Notes: generated by a model from the sequence alone, not told the origin. 64,000 bases of DNA from Ecdyonurus torrentis (GCA_949318235.1 OX439130.1:40625260-40689259); one strand, 5' to 3'. Shown: positions 1 to 13,869, counted from the first letter of the stretch. Numbers and translations are program-made.

Positions 1-3000
1 CACGTTCATAAAAGCAGTTTGCTTTATTACAATGCCTACTCATTTAGGTCAAACAAGACATCTTTATAATATTATTATTATTCTTCATGCATTTTATATA
101 TAGAGTGCTTATTTACATTCAGATAATGCCATTTTTACATGTTTTTCTTCTGCTTGTAAAAAAAAATATATATATACAGATAAATAATCATAATAATAAC
201 TAAAAATCTCAACTGATTTTTATTAGATTTGTGCACGCCAATTGATACTTTTCGCAAGGGGAATTTCTAATAAGGAGTAATTTGCATAAATTAACATCGA
301 TTTTTAATGTATAAGATTTATATATATATAATATTATATACCTTATATTTTAATACAATTTGTGCATCTAAAGTCTTTTTTTTTTTTTTTTTTTTTTTTT
401 TGGAAAGTGATCATCAAATTTTATTATAATTCTATCTATAAATATTCCAGTACTATAATATTTAAAGGAATATCTTCGGTTATGCTGTATTATGTAAAAC
501 ACTGCAATTACTGTTCAATTTCAAACCTGCAATACCGAAGTTTCTATATAATTTATACCACATTTATAATCTGCAAAATGTCAATAAAACTGTTTCACTG
601 AACTTAAATTTGAATAACTGACTATAATAATAAATTTTAATTATAAATAATAATAATAATAAAAATAGGAAAACAGGTTATTTCTCATTATTACTAGTTT
701 CATTTTAATAAGTCTTGGTAGGGTAAAAGTAAATCATTAGAAATTTTAATGATTGCATGAATTGTTGAGGAAAAGTTCAATTTTGTACCGTATGAACGAA
801 AACAGAAAAAGCCTTTTCGTGGTGCACAACGAAGAGTATAGGCTCTAAAAGGTTACAAATAATCAATGCGGAGAAAGAAGTATTTTTTTTTTCTGATATC
901 ACACGCAGGATACATATAAAGGCAACATAAAATTTTACTATTTTCAATGTTATAATCATATGTTGAGATATAATAATTAATGTCGTACTATATAATATAA
1001 TAGTAAATTTTCATATTTTATTCATCATAATATTTCTTTTTATTTCAAACTATAAGAGATAAAAATAAAACCTACAAAAATAAGTTTATCTATATTTGTA
1101 ATTCTTTTTCTTTTTGTTACCCAAACTTTCAATATAAAAAATGTATTTTATTCTCTCTTTTTTAACAGTAAGAGGGGGTGGATGTCGAAGGGAGACGAGT
1201 ACCAAAAATAGCATCACAAAGAGTAATTTTATGTCTCTTCAATATCCTTATTGTTACGACATTGGAAAAATGTGCTTCTGTTCTCTTTCTCTCGTAATTT
1301 TACAGTTTCGTTATATATATAAAATCTGATATCTTTCGTGTGTATATATACCTTGTATAGAAAACTCATTTCTGGCTGCTTTTTTTATCCCGAACATTTT
1401 TTCACTTGGATTGAATCGTAAAGACCTTCATTTTTAGTTTTTTTTTCTTCATACATCACACAAGATTTTCTTCCACATTCTTCACTCTCGTTTCTTATGA
1501 TGAAAGATTTAAATCACAAAGTATAAGAGTGCAGTTTTTTTTGTATATATATTTTTTATATATTTTACTCAAAAAGGTTGAGAAGTTCCTGTATTTTTAC
1601 TGATATATAATATAGTATAATACTTTACATTGGTGTTAAAATGCAGTATTTTATTACTACTTCTTTATCAGTGACGGAGAAGTAAAAGAAAGTTTATTTT
1701 TTTATTTTTTAGGAAAGAAAAATTTGGCACATAAATTTTCAACATGTAGGGTAAAAAAAAGTACATAAAAGCAGAGAATGTGGTCACAAAAGAAGGGGAA
1801 AAGTAAATCCAATCTCTCTATTAGTATGTCTATAACTTTTCTGGGTCAATTTTGTTAAACTTGGGGTATATTTCTTTAACGTTTTTTTCTTTTCTTTTTT
1901 GTAAAAATAATTAACACACTCAATGCAACATTGTATTATTAAATTAAATTTAAAATAAATATCAGACATTTAGTCTTCTATTATTATTATTATTATTGCT
2001 GTTTTTTTAATGAGATATATATTACTACCAGTAAAATACAATAATTTTGAAATTAAAAACTACTTTCAGTCAAAATGCAACGTTACTTTAAACTTCTGTC
2101 ATGATAATATGCGTACAATGTTTAGAAAGTAATTACGTGAGTTCAGACTTACATTAATATATCAATAATTGAGCACAATTCTATGTCAATAATATAACAA
2201 TGATAAAAAAAAAAAAAAAAAACGTTTTTAAAACAAAATAATTGTGTATCTAGTTAAATATTTTTAAATCATTGCAGTTAATGTTTTTAAGACCATTAAA
2301 TATGTAATAATAATATTATTGTTAATATAAATAATGCAACAGACTAATTTCGATACAAACATACAGTACACTTACATTCTTTATTAGCTTATGAATAATA
2401 GAACTTTTGTTTGCATTTGTTTTACTTTTCGTTTTTAAGTTATTTCCAGTCCATGTAATGTATCAATTAACTTGCTTTTTATTTCACTCCTGTGCGTGAA
2501 AATTACTGCAGAAATATGTGATATATATTTTATTTTTCAAATATTTTCAACTCGCACATGAAAAATTTAGCTACCTGCGTCAAAAATGTTACAAACAAGA
2601 CTAATTTTGACTTTTTTTTTTTTTTTTTTTTTTTTTTTGAAAAATGCTATATATCATACACCCTATGTTGTGTAGTATTTTATATTTACATATTTGCTCA
2701 TGGCTTCACATTCTATTTTTTTTTTATGAGCATGACATAAAAAAAGTCTTTGAAAATTATTATGGTATATCGTATAATTTTTAATTAAAAAAGATGATGA
2801 AATTCAATGTTTTGTACACCATTCTCTGTTTTGAATATATTATTAAATTCTTTGACTATAATTTTATTATTATTAAAATTATATGCGTGACATACTGTTG
2901 GATTTATTGTGTATTATGGTATATTGTATTGACAATCAAAATATTTTATCTTTGTTACAGTAAAAAAAAAAAAAAAAAAAAAAATCAATAATTAGAGAAA

Positions 3001-3015
3001 TTATTAACAAGTTGG

Positions 3016-3043
3016 AGAAAGAGAGAGAGAGAGAGAGAGAGAG
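3016..3043. repeat. (GA)n microsatellite
   Basis: GA tract of about 28 bases with an AAA-interrupted start, ending at GGAAC. Confidence 0.97.
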
Positions 3044-3162
3044 GAACAAAGTTCATTTTATATGGTGATACATGTTTAAAGTCGAAAGAGCGAGCTAGAG
3101 AATAACTAGGATTCATTCTGTTGTAATTTTTGACACCCGCAGGGGTGCGAGAGACAGAGGAT

Positions 3163-3164
<2 letters not shown>

Positions 3165-3202
<38 letters not shown>
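3165..3202. repeat. (GA)n microsatellite
   Basis: GA tract of about 38 bases. It is preceded by a degenerate purine run (GAGAGACAGAGGATAAGAG), so the original array was probably longer and is decaying at its left side. Confidence 0.97.
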
Positions 3203-3206
<4 letters not shown>

Positions 3207-3592
3207 GACTTGAATTTCATATTATAATAAAGACACGCAATTTGAAAAGAGCTGTAGAAAATTCTGGCTATGGGATATTAAAACTGCCAGTATAATATTT
3301 GAATCAGTTTTAGGATATAGAATTTAAAAAAAAAATATATATATCATATGCAAGGAAGCAAAGAAAAGTGCAGTCAGTATAAAATAGTAATATGAGAAAT
3401 CTGTGTCTTAAATAATCCCCCCTTTTTCCTGGCACCATGAATATTTTGGAACTCATTGTTTTTTCAACAATTCATTTAATAATTTAATAAAATAAAATGC
3501 GCTTTCCTATATAATATCTTCAAGTATTATATTATATAACATGTAAAATTATATTAAAGGGAAATTTGAAACTGCATTTAAAATTACAGATA

Positions 3593-3623
3593 TGACGTCA
3601 TATTTTCTCATTATGTGACGTCA
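3593..3623. promoter_or_regulatory. Paired CRE palindromes
   Basis: Two full cAMP-response-element palindromes, TGACGTCA, lie at 3593-3600 and 3616-3623, start to start 23 bases apart. TGACGTCA is the high-affinity site of CREB/ATF-type bZIP dimers. Two in 31 bases of AT-rich DNA is unlikely by chance. An E-box-like CACGTG follows at about 3661. No TATA box or coding exon is evident next to them, so an enhancer is as likely as a promoter. Confidence 0.45.
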
Positions 3624-3947
3624 TTTAAAACCACAAAACATGTAAGTTACGTTAACTATCACGTGATATTGTACTCACTGCTGTGCTCATTCAATTTCGT
3701 GATTAAAATGTTTATTTCAATATAAATGTATATTACTTGGAAATTTATATAACGTTTATGTTACAAAATACATTAAATTCATAAGTTTGAAGCTATACAT
3801 ATATGAGAATTAAATTCAACAAGATGTGTATAGGTGTGATTTTATTTGTCAATAACTTTGGGTTTTATTACTTTTAAAAATGATTCATTTGAATTTTCAT
3901 TTTATAGCATTTTAATTGGTGCACACTTTTATGCTTCCGAAAAGAAC

Positions 3948-3951
<4 letters not shown>

Positions 3952-3981
<30 letters not shown>
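3952..3981. repeat. (GA)n microsatellite
   Basis: Thirty-base GA tract in otherwise AT-rich sequence. Confidence 0.97.
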
Positions 3982-3983
<2 letters not shown>

Positions 3984-5139
3984 CATTCTGTTTTTTATAT
4001 TATACTTGCGTTCAATTGTATAAGTAATGATTTAAAGGAGAAGAGAGAGCATTATTCTTTTTCTTAGTTTTAACAAAGAGAATAAAAATAAAACGATTAA
4101 ATGTTGAAGAATTACTATTATTTTTTTATTGATTTTTATACACAACTTTCCAATTGAAATTTTATAGAAATAGAGGCTGATTTTAAAGACAATACTCATA
4201 TATTTTATTAAAAAAATATCTAACTTTCTTAAATAGATCGTGAGTCTTAAATAATTAATATCTTCGTGGCTTAGTAAATAATTATTTGGCTACATATTAG
4301 TCTTATATTATTAATTTTAGTATTTATTTTATGCTTACAATAAACACTTTATAATATTTGTATGATCGTCAATTTATAATATTAATTCTAATTTTGAAAC
4401 ATTAATTTCAGATTGTCATAACTAATGAATTTAAATCAAATTTTCTCCAACAAATTTATAATTTTTTTTAAAATAGCCTCTAGAATGTGATGTTAAAAAA
4501 AAAATCATGAAATTTTGCAGTTTGATAGCATGGAAATCTCTCAAAAGTTTTAGCATTATGATTTTGTACTATAGCTGTACTTTATTGTATGTAAATTGTT
4601 ATTTCCAAGGCACGCATTTTTTTTTTTTTTTTTTTTTTTTGCCTGTATAAAATATCTATATAGCAAACCACAACGGAGAGCGAGTGGCAAATCCTTTCTG
4701 TAAGAACCTTTAGAATATCTCCACAGAGATTTTAGTGAGTAACAGCAAAGCGATGTATTTTGTCTTATTTTATATGACAAAAGATGATTGACGGACGCGT
4801 ATATCCATCATAAAGTCTAACTCCCTATGGATACTGCTAAGTATTTGGTCTCTATATATATCTGACGTCACACTAGCACGTTTCAATAAAATAGGCATCA
4901 ACTTTTTCTCTCTCTATCCCAAGTTATTTACTAGCAATTTTCTTGAAACGTGTCGTATATGCTGCAACTGTCATTGCGACCAACCGACTTAGAGTGTTTT
5001 TGATAGCTATATGCCGAGTGAGTACTTACTTTATTTCATTTTTAAAAACAAATTTTATATGAAGTAGGAAGAGAAATGGAAAAGGTAAAGTACTTGAAGT
5101 GATTAGGAAATTTTCAAGTATTAAGAACTTACTTTTTAG

Positions 5140-5174
<35 letters not shown>

Positions 5175-5454
5175 AGAGTTAGGACAAAGCCATACTTCAA
5201 ATTAAAGAGCTCTTCTCCAACCCTCATTAGATGTGATATTTTGACCAATTATATCTTGTCCAACTACTTCAATATTGTACGTAAAAATTTCTAAAAGGAT
5301 TACGGTTCTAATGGTTTTTGCGGTAAAAAGCATACTGTGGAATGGACTATTTGAATGTCACTCCTAGAAAACTATATTCACGCTAGAAAACTATATCCAC
5401 TACTTAGAAAGTGAAAACATTTTATATTACCTATAGTGCATATTTTTGAATGTC

Positions 5455-5799
5455 TTAAAGGAATAGACCAGAAGAAAACATAAGCATTTATATCACATAG
5501 CACTTGATGGGACTTACATAAATAACTTTAGTTTGACTCAAAACTCAACTGTAGCTCCGTAGCAGTGATCAGAAAATTTTGATTTATGCAACCCGCACAA
5601 CATTTTTTTTACTAATTTTTGCATGTTTCTGACGTCATAAACATGAATAGTCACTTAAATTGCATACTTTACAGTATTTTCACGCTCTATCGTGGGGCTA
5701 CATTAACATTCTGATAAAAATTGTCATCAGTTTTGAAGATCCCATTTCGTGTTTATTCATTAAAAAGCACATTTTATTTTACGTGGTCTATGGCTTTAA
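5455..5799. mobile_element. MITE, copy 1 (TTAA-flanked, CRE-bearing)
   Basis: A block of about 345 bases recurs in the same orientation at 61304-61634 with high identity by eye, including long identical stretches around the centre. Its ends are inverted: TTAAAG-GA-ATAGACCA on the left against TGGTCTAT-GG-CTTTAA on the right. TTAA at both outer edges suggests a TTAA target duplication. There is no coding capacity, as expected of a non-autonomous DNA transposon (MITE). It contains one TGACGTCA at 5630-5637. The superfamily is unresolved: TTAA targets suggest piggyBac-like elements, but the terminus does not start with the usual CCC. A non-mobile segmental duplication is less likely because of the inverted ends. 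Confidence 0.75.
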
Positions 5800-6564
5800 T
5801 GTCGTGAATGGGGATGTGTAAATAATTCAATGTTTCAGTGTTGAGGGTATAATATTCAAAACAATCGAAAATGTCCGAGAACAAAAGCAAAAATCATGTT
5901 GATGTTAAGACTCATACATTTTAAATAAGTTTGTATTTTAAAGAAATTGAAATTCAGTTTTGCAATATATTGCGTTACTTTATTTTTTTATTTATTTCTA
6001 TACCTCGTACTACATCATAGAAAACAACGTAAAATATAAAGTAGAAAAAATATAAACATAGCAAAATAATATATCTTTTTCAATGTAAAATACTAAAACT
6101 AAAATATATCAATAAAAAGCAACCTGCGTGAATTTGGTCACACTCCCATACTCTTCTGCATCATTATGAAAATTACTCCCTCAGGAAAACTTATATATTC
6201 AAACCTATTAGTTAAAATTGAAAGTAAAACTCATGTAGGCTAAAAATATAATAAAATAAATAGCTTTGTTTAAAAGTGTTTTTATATAGAATAGTAGAGT
6301 TAGGATATAATATATATAGTACACGGCTGTAGGCTGTCTCATTAACTTTACTCTTATACTTATACAGCGTGTATTATATTGTGAGTGAGAGAAGAGAAGT
6401 TAAGGTTTGGCGTAATAAGCTTCGCCAAGTACTGTGAGAGAGTAAGCGAGCGAGAGAACGAACAAGCGATATTGCTCACTTTTTCTTCTTGCTATTTATC
6501 TCACAATGTGAGGAGCGGAGCAAGAGGGTTTTGTTTTCGCTTTTGCTCTATAATCATAATACAC

Positions 6565-6567
<3 letters not shown>

Positions 6568-6607
<40 letters not shown>
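6568..6607. repeat. (CT)n microsatellite
   Basis: CT tract of about 40 bases ending in CACACTCACTC. It explains the Leu-Ser reading frames around it. Confidence 0.97.
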
Positions 6608-6611
<4 letters not shown>

Positions 6612-7347
6612 TCACTCTACAATAAACATCAGCCTATAACTTCATTCAAAACCTTTTTTCCGTCATACATTTAAATTCGTATCTAACCCTAAAATAAAAA
6701 AATAATAAAAAAAGGAGTATATTTGCCAAATAATAGAGTAATTTCATAAATTTCAGTATAATAAAGCTATTCTACATATAAAATAACTGTATATTCGTAT
6801 GTCCTGCATGCAATAGCACTTAAATAATGCTCATTACAAAAAAGTCTCAACACTTTTACGTCTAGTCTTAGACAATTTGTAACTAATTTTTTTTATTACT
6901 AACTTGGTTAAGTTTATTTTGGGTGCACTTGAAAAATATTAATCATCTTCACTACAGCAATTTAAACAAGTGCAGTAAACGTTTAATTTTTGAATGCCTT
7001 ATAATAATATTGACAGTATCATTCGTATTTCTGTTATCTTTGGAAATACAGCAAAATGTGAAGCAATTTTTTTACTTCTATATAGGCAAAAACGCAAACT
7101 CCTATACTTATATTTTCTAACTTGAAAGGTCAAAAAAGTTATTGATTTTTTTTTTCAGTTAAAATTTAATCAAGGTAATGCTACATGAAAAAAAAACTAA
7201 ACTTTCTTACATACAGATTTTTTTTTTTTTTTTTTTAGTAAACAAAGGGAGACCACAGATTTTTTCTTTTTCCAAAGCTTTCAATAATAAGCCGACTTCG
7301 ATTGACCTTTGAACTTAACCCGCATCCCCCACATAGAAAAGCCCAGG

Positions 7348-7378
<31 letters not shown>

Positions 7379-8276
7379 TGTATGTACACTCTTCGTCAAT
7401 AAACCCCATTTTTTACTAAGAGAAATAATGTTTATTATCCTAAATACCGCAAATACAGATGAATTTAATGGAGACCTTTTAAATTCGAAGCATTTTTTCC
7501 CCTCATCGTGTTTCAGTGCTATCTCAAGGTAATCCTATTTTTATCCAAATAATGTTAAGGTACTTAATTTTAAGTTTTAATTGTGTTGTGTATCTACTTG
7601 CTTTTAAAGAGAGAATTAAAAAAGAAAGCTGCATGAATATCAAATTTATTTTTAAGGTGTGAATTTAACGTGGAAAAGTACTGAAAATTGAGGCATGTAA
7701 TTTTGAAAATATAAGCTAGCTTCTAAACCTTGTGGAAAAAGGTACAATAAAACTAAAATCTCACTGTACTGTATGTACATGCACTTTGTAAACACACAGG
7801 GGGAAAAATTACGAGTAATACCCAAAACAATTTTTTCTTTATAAATTTTATTTAGCTCACTCTTTATGTAGTTTTTTCAACCATTTTATCTTCAGTTTTT
7901 AAAAAAAAAGTTTTTTTTACAACAATTCTTCAGTTTTCTGTAATTTGTATAGTATTATTTCTGCTCTACCTAGTAAGTATTTTTTGTGTTTAGTATTAAA
8001 AGCTTGTTTACATAAAATTTGAGAATACCCTTGTTTCAGACACCTATTTTTTTTTCTTGTTTTGTATTAAGTAATTTTTTTTCATATAATGGTCTATGTT
8101 AAAAAAAATTAAAAACATATTATATACTTAGCAAGTAAATAATTAATTTTTGTATCATTTTGAATTTTATAAACAAAAATACTATTTGTTAACATTGTTT
8201 TTCGCCTTGCTATTCAGAGAATAACTAAACATTAGAGAAAAGTATGCCAGTGTAATTATTTTTTTGGTCATACTTA

Positions 8277-8278
8277 CC
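8277..8278 (-). promoter_or_regulatory. Candidate recursive splice site, minus strand
   Basis: Read on the minus strand, TTACACAG is followed at once by GTAAGTATG. The donor half matches the optimal 5' splice site, and the acceptor half has only a moderate pyrimidine tract (ACTTTTCAGTTTTGG upstream). An AG|GT junction with nothing between acceptor and donor is the form of a zero-length recursive splice site in long introns. The acceptor is weaker than that of the site at 37105, so an isolated cryptic donor remains possible. Confidence 0.35.
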
Positions 8279-8816
8279 TGTGTAACTAGCCAAAACTGAA
8301 AAGTATATGATATTGTATATATTATTATTATGTAGCACGAGGAAACAAAGACAAAAATAACCTGCAAATTGCTATAGGAGAGTGAAAGAGCAGCTCGAAA
8401 CGTAGACTTTTAATTAGAAGAAGATGGTAGCGCAATGAAAGTAATAATAAGTTCGCACTGAAACCTTTTATTTTAATGATGTTTTAAACGAGAGAACCTC
8501 TCCACTTTAATTGTTTGGTCTGTAACTAGATGTCGGTTTTACTAATTTTTCACTTTGTTTTCTCTACCTTATAGCTATCTTTATATTGTGTTTTTTTATG
8601 CATAAGTTTCTCTTTTTTTTTGTTATAAAAAAATTAATTTCTTTTTCTTGTGTTTTACAATTTCAATTATTGTTCTTTTTATCTTAGTATAATATATATA
8701 TATATTTTTTTGTAAAAACAAAAAAGTGAATTATAATTTCCAAAAATGCTTTCATTAACGTCAATTACAACTTTTTAAAATAGAGAGGACGTGAAGGGGG
8801 AAGAGGAGTAGAAAGG

Positions 8817-8882
<66 letters not shown>
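8817..8882. repeat. (GA)n microsatellite
   Basis: GA tract of about 65 bases, preceded by an imperfect purine-rich lead (GGGGGAAGAGG from about 8798). Confidence 0.97.
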
Positions 8883-8888
<6 letters not shown>

Positions 8889-8989
8889 TGACACGTACAA
8901 CGCGTTACAATTATATGTATACAAAATTAAAATTTGGACTGAAAATGAACAAAAATGTCTCATTGCATTGAATTTTTCTTGCATGAGAG

Positions 8990-9013
8990 GAAGAGAGAGA
9001 GAGAGAGAGAGAG
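8990..9013. repeat. (GA)n microsatellite
   Basis: A second, short GA tract, about 110 bases after the previous one. Confidence 0.95.
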
Positions 9014-9715
9014 GAAAACAAACCTATGTATTACATCACTTTTGGTAAGATATTTTATAAAAATTCTGATATTTAACATTTTTCCATACAAATTTTTCGT
9101 GACATAGAAGTATGAAATTTTATAAAAAATGTAAGCTACTGTATTCAAAAATAAATAATTATAAAATATAATTTATTTGTAAAGGTGAAATGTGTAAAAC
9201 ACCAGACAAATTTATTAATACTCTGTGCATGAGGATAACGTATTATAGCAGTAAAGTTGCATATCATAATTATGGTAAAATATAATTAATATGTTACTGC
9301 ACTTAAGCTGTACAAACAAATGTGGTTTTACACTGCTCACTGTATAATATATTATTTCTAATATTATATATTATTTAAACATATAATATATTTTACATAT
9401 CAAATCACGTTTCAAATATATTATATTATACTATATAAACCACAAGCAGGAATATTGAATTTGGATACATTATAATATTATATGATATAATATTATTTCA
9501 AATTTAATATTACTCTCTTTTTTTTATTACTATTATTTAATATATATTTTTTATATTTAATGCATAAAAACAGGTTGTGATTTTTTAATGATTATATCTT
9601 CATGTTTGTATATTATAGCATGGCATGAACTTTTTTTTTTTTATATAAAGTTTAAAGCAATGTTAAAAAAAAGATATCATTATTATAAAAAAAAGTTTTT
9701 CTTGATATGTTATAG

Positions 9716-9717
9716 GT
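9716..9717 (+). promoter_or_regulatory. Candidate recursive splice site, plus strand
   Basis: TTCTTGATATGTTATAG is followed directly by GTAAGTATTTCAG. The donor half is close to the optimal GTAAGTAT. The acceptor half ends in TATAG with a short T-rich tract (GTTTTTCTTG) upstream. As at 18638 and 49252, acceptor and donor are fused with no exon between them. No second donor of the GTGAG type follows within 60 bases, so this would be a zero-length ratchet point rather than a recursive-splicing exon. Confidence 0.35.
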
Positions 9718-9888
9718 AAGTATTTCAGAAAAAAAAAAAGAAGTCATTTTTATGAATAATAATATTTAAAAAGTCACATCTTATGTTACTGTAATGTTGG
9801 CATTAAAATTTTTATTTGTAAACTTTTTTTTTTTTTTTTTACTATTTCATTATTATTATTTTTTATGTTATATTGTTATGTACCATTA

Positions 9889-9890
<2 letters not shown>

Positions 9891-9919
<29 letters not shown>

Positions 9920-9949
9920 CATATATATATAATATATATATATATATAT
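9891..9949. repeat. (TA)n array
   Basis: TA array of about 59 bases interrupted by a single C and two phase shifts, so it is older than the uninterrupted TA arrays elsewhere in the window. Confidence 0.95.
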
Positions 9950-11098
9950 GGAAAAAAATGTCACAAAAAAGTTGTTGCTATTATTTTTATTCTTCTGTAC
10001 ACAAGTTCATCATTAAGAAAAACATCACCAACATACATTTCTATCACATTATTATGATTATTATTTTGATGTATTCTAAGCAGTGTGTATGAATAAAATG
10101 TTGAAAACAGAAAAAAAAAGTTATATATCTCAAATTCTCTCTCTCTCTCTATCTTTCTCATTCTCATTCTTTTTTCATGACAGCTATTAAAATGTATAAA
10201 GAAAGAAACAAAAATACACGATGACGAAGAAAATCCATTATATATAGTCTTTTTTTTTTTTTTTCTTTTTTCTTTTTGCATTTACTTATGTGGCAAGGAA
10301 ATACAAAGAAAGGATTACTGTACACGGAAAAAAGAAATATAATATTGCATTGTTAATGGCTTTTGTATTGAATCAATAATCAATTCAAATGATTTTTATT
10401 ACAGTTAATTTATAAACTAAATGTAATGCTCACAAGTTTTAGTTCAATATTCTAGAAAATACGTACATTTATTTGGTGATTATATGAAATGCTACAAAGA
10501 TTTTAAATTTCAATTAATATTTAATCAGGTTTTTTGAAGATACTATATGAAAGTTAAGAGAGGCATATCAACATTTTAGTGACATACTTTTGTCTTATAT
10601 TTTCACATTCTTCATAAAGTGACATTATTTAAACCATATGATTCAGACCATATTATACCTGATTTTATTTCCTTAATTCAACGTAAAAGTATCCTATAGC
10701 ATAGGCAACCCGCATGGTTTTGCACATGTTGATTGCAGGCGCAGTCCCATCTAACGAATAGATTGAACGTATAGGATAGGTACGTAAAAGCAGAAAATAT
10801 GAAACGGTTATGCAAAATGTGGCTATTTTTGTTGAGACTTGATAAAAAACTTATTGATTCTCTATAGTTTTTTTTTTTTTTTTTTTTGGAGCTATTTTTG
10901 CTACAATATTCTTTAAGTAGTTATAGAAGCCAACCATGTTAAGCATTATAAGCAGCTTATTATTGATTATGATATGAGTTGTATTATTGCTTTTAACATA
11001 CTATCATCTGATCAAAAACCACAAAGATCAAGAGAAGAATTGTATAAGAAGCTTACGTAACTAGGGCAAAATATTAATTACTTAAAAATGTGCGTTAT

Positions 11099-11099
11099 A

Positions 11100-11191
<92 letters not shown>
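11099..11191. repeat. (TA)n array
   Basis: Nearly uninterrupted TA array of about 90 bases. The sequence can extrude as a cruciform or slip in replication. Confidence 0.97.
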
Positions 11192-11194
<3 letters not shown>

Positions 11195-11527
11195 GTGAAA
11201 CAAAACTTCAGTTAAGTTTTATAATTATTAAGATTTAAATAAATATTTTAAGAAAAGTATTTTTTTTTTATAAAATAAAAGTTCTTGACTACATCATAAT
11301 ACCTTTGGACGATGAAAAGTTTAGGGTCTTGCGTTTGTTTTACTTCAAAGTATAGAAAGACGTCAGTTTTTAAGGAAAAACTTTTTAGAAATATTACTTT
11401 TCCTCCCTCTTTCTCAACCTCTTTTTACCAAAGCTACCTTTTTATGGTATACGTATCTATACGTTGCAACTTTATAGTTAACAAAAAGCTGTCATACTCA
11501 CAGAGTGAGTTCTGTATAGAAATTGAA

Positions 11528-11529
<2 letters not shown>

Positions 11530-11558
<29 letters not shown>
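11530..11558. repeat. (GA)n tract running into assembly gap
   Basis: GA tract that stops exactly where the unknown bases begin. Its true length is unknown, because assembly probably failed inside the array. Confidence 0.95.
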
Positions 11559-11758
11559 NNNNNNNNNNNNNNNNNNNNNNNNNNNNNNNNNNNNNNNNNN
11601 NNNNNNNNNNNNNNNNNNNNNNNNNNNNNNNNNNNNNNNNNNNNNNNNNNNNNNNNNNNNNNNNNNNNNNNNNNNNNNNNNNNNNNNNNNNNNNNNNNNN
11701 NNNNNNNNNNNNNNNNNNNNNNNNNNNNNNNNNNNNNNNNNNNNNNNNNNNNNNNNNN
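11559..11758. other. Assembly gap, 200 N
   Basis: Exactly 200 unknown bases. The round number suggests a placeholder length. The right flank (GTTTTAAAAACGTC) is not GA repeat, so the missing sequence includes the right end of the GA array and perhaps more. Confidence 0.99.
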
Positions 11759-12439
11759 GTTTTAAAAACGTCAAAAACACAAACTTGTTGTACACTTATG
11801 TCAAAAAAGAAACATTTTCTGTATAACTTTTATTTCAAATAATATAAAGACATTTTTGTCAAAATATTTCAAACTATCTAATAATAATAATAATATCTTA
11901 TTGCAAATGATATATATACTGTACAAAGAGCAGAACAATAGACTCATCCATGCATTAACTTACTATATAAAATGATATCTAGAATATCTCATGTTTATTA
12001 AATTTCTACGTATTATATTAAACACCTTTCCTTACGTATATAATATAAAACCTGAATATTTAATATTGTACAAATTCAGCCATTTATATATAATATATAT
12101 ATAAATATAATACACACACACACACAAAGGCACGTTTCATACTGCAGTAAAGATTATTACCTTTTTAGACGTGTATATTTTATATAGTGTATTTACTTAA
12201 TTTACATCAAAATTTCTTGACTGGAAACAATAATTTATCCTTGCTAACAAAACTGAAATTGTATTTCTCTATATCTTAATAATTCCTATATATATTATAC
12301 GTACTTCTCTCAATATAATATTTCCAAGTGTAATGTGTATATTTATGGTATTATCTGACTTAGTTATATAACAAAAGTTATACTTGAAGCATAAATAATA
12401 ATTTTCTCTTTTGCTAATGAGATCAATGTGATATTGTAG

Positions 12440-12440
<1 letters not shown>

Positions 12441-12493
<53 letters not shown>
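12441..12493. repeat. (CT)n microsatellite
   Basis: CT tract of about 53 bases ending at CTCGTTGTAC. Confidence 0.97.
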
Positions 12494-12496
<3 letters not shown>

Positions 12497-12877
12497 GTAC
12501 TAAGCCACATTGTTCTAAAAAAAACAATAGCGAAATATCTGGGTTACATCTTAATATAATATGATATAAGAATTAATGTAAAACATTTTGTAATATTACA
12601 TTATATTTTATGTACTTTAAAAGTATTGCAGCTTATGCTATATAATTATAATATAACGTATATTATATTAAATTGAAGATACAGTTAACTGTTAACAGAT
12701 TATTGCATTTTCTTAAAGCATTAATTATAAATGTACAGTACTTTGTATATTTATGTTCTAAAAACATGTTCGTATAAAATGAAATTATGTATTTTGTATC
12801 ATAAAACAACAGAAGTTTTTAGTGAGATTGCCTGGTGAAATTATATTGTATTTGAGCTGTAAGGACTTTATTTATTT

Positions 12878-12913
<36 letters not shown>

Positions 12914-13299
12914 GTGCATGACATTACCTTATAGTATCATTTTATCAGTAATGAAACAGTAAAAGTAATTCTGTATAAATAAATAAATAGTTGTATTTCA
13001 ACAAAATACTGTAAAAAAGATACGTATTTTTATTGTCACATTATTATTATTATTTTTTTTTTAGGAAAAATCTAAGCTTAATATGCACAAATTAAACAAA
13101 CTACTACACAAAGTAAGAGCATATATTATAATTATTGTTGTTTCTATAATAACTACTACAGTATTAACAGCAGAAGAAAAAGAATTATAACAAACAGCAT
13201 TATTTATATCTTAAAAAAAAAAAAAAAAAAAATTGCCTGCAATTATTATTTAGTAGATATTAATTATAGATATTTTATGTTTTGACGTACTTTATTTTT

Positions 13300-13301
<2 letters not shown>

Positions 13302-13362
<61 letters not shown>
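13302..13362. repeat. (CT)n microsatellite
   Basis: CT tract of about 60 bases, the first of three large CT arrays within 2.5 kb (13302, 13872 and 15486). Confidence 0.97.
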
Positions 13363-13365
<3 letters not shown>

Positions 13366-13869
13366 TACTCTTGGGTGTATAAGTTTAATGTATAATTATC
13401 TCCACGTTATGTATGCATGATTTACATATCTTTAGCATAATTATTATGTGCGATAATACTATATAACAAGCATGCATATCAAATATTATGCTAACATTAA
13501 TTTATTTCAAATTGTTTTAAATATTATTATGTAAATATTTTAATGGTATAAATTAATTATAAAATAATTTTATTTATATTAATTGATGATTTTAGCAATT
13601 TTGATTGATTACCGTTTGTTAATATTGCAATAATAATTCAATTAACATATATATTAAAAAGAATTTTAATAAATAAATGGCTTCGTTATATAATATATTG
13701 ATTCTTTGCAAGTTCAATTTATTATTTTACGAAAAGAAAAAATATTTATTCATTGTGAAAACTTGTTTAATTGATGACATTTTCATTAACGACTTCTTTT
13801 GTTCTTTAAAAAAAAACTATTGTATATTATATATTTTTTAAGCTCCATTCCACTCGTTGTGAAGAGGTA

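Larger units (their letters stand above)
1..8800. other. AT-rich non-coding stretch, left block
   Basis: I see no gene here. Short frames of 60 to 85 codons are AT-rich noise or read through poly-T or CT tracts. The block contains homopolymer runs (poly-T near 375-401, 2612-2638, 4618-4640 and 7350-7379; poly-A near 2206-2222, 2962-2984 and 5140-5171), short (ATT)n runs near 64-80 and 1980-1997, three GA tracts and one CT tract. A 19-base unit starting CTAGAAAACTATAT is present twice in tandem at 5364-5401. The single structured element is the MITE at 5455-5799. The stretch could be intronic or intergenic. Confidence 0.8.

Noticed and set aside
6408..6433. TTGGCG...CGCCAA hairpin as a transcription terminator
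   Set aside because: The arms are only six bases, there is no T run at the right place, and such terminators are not expected in a eukaryotic genome.
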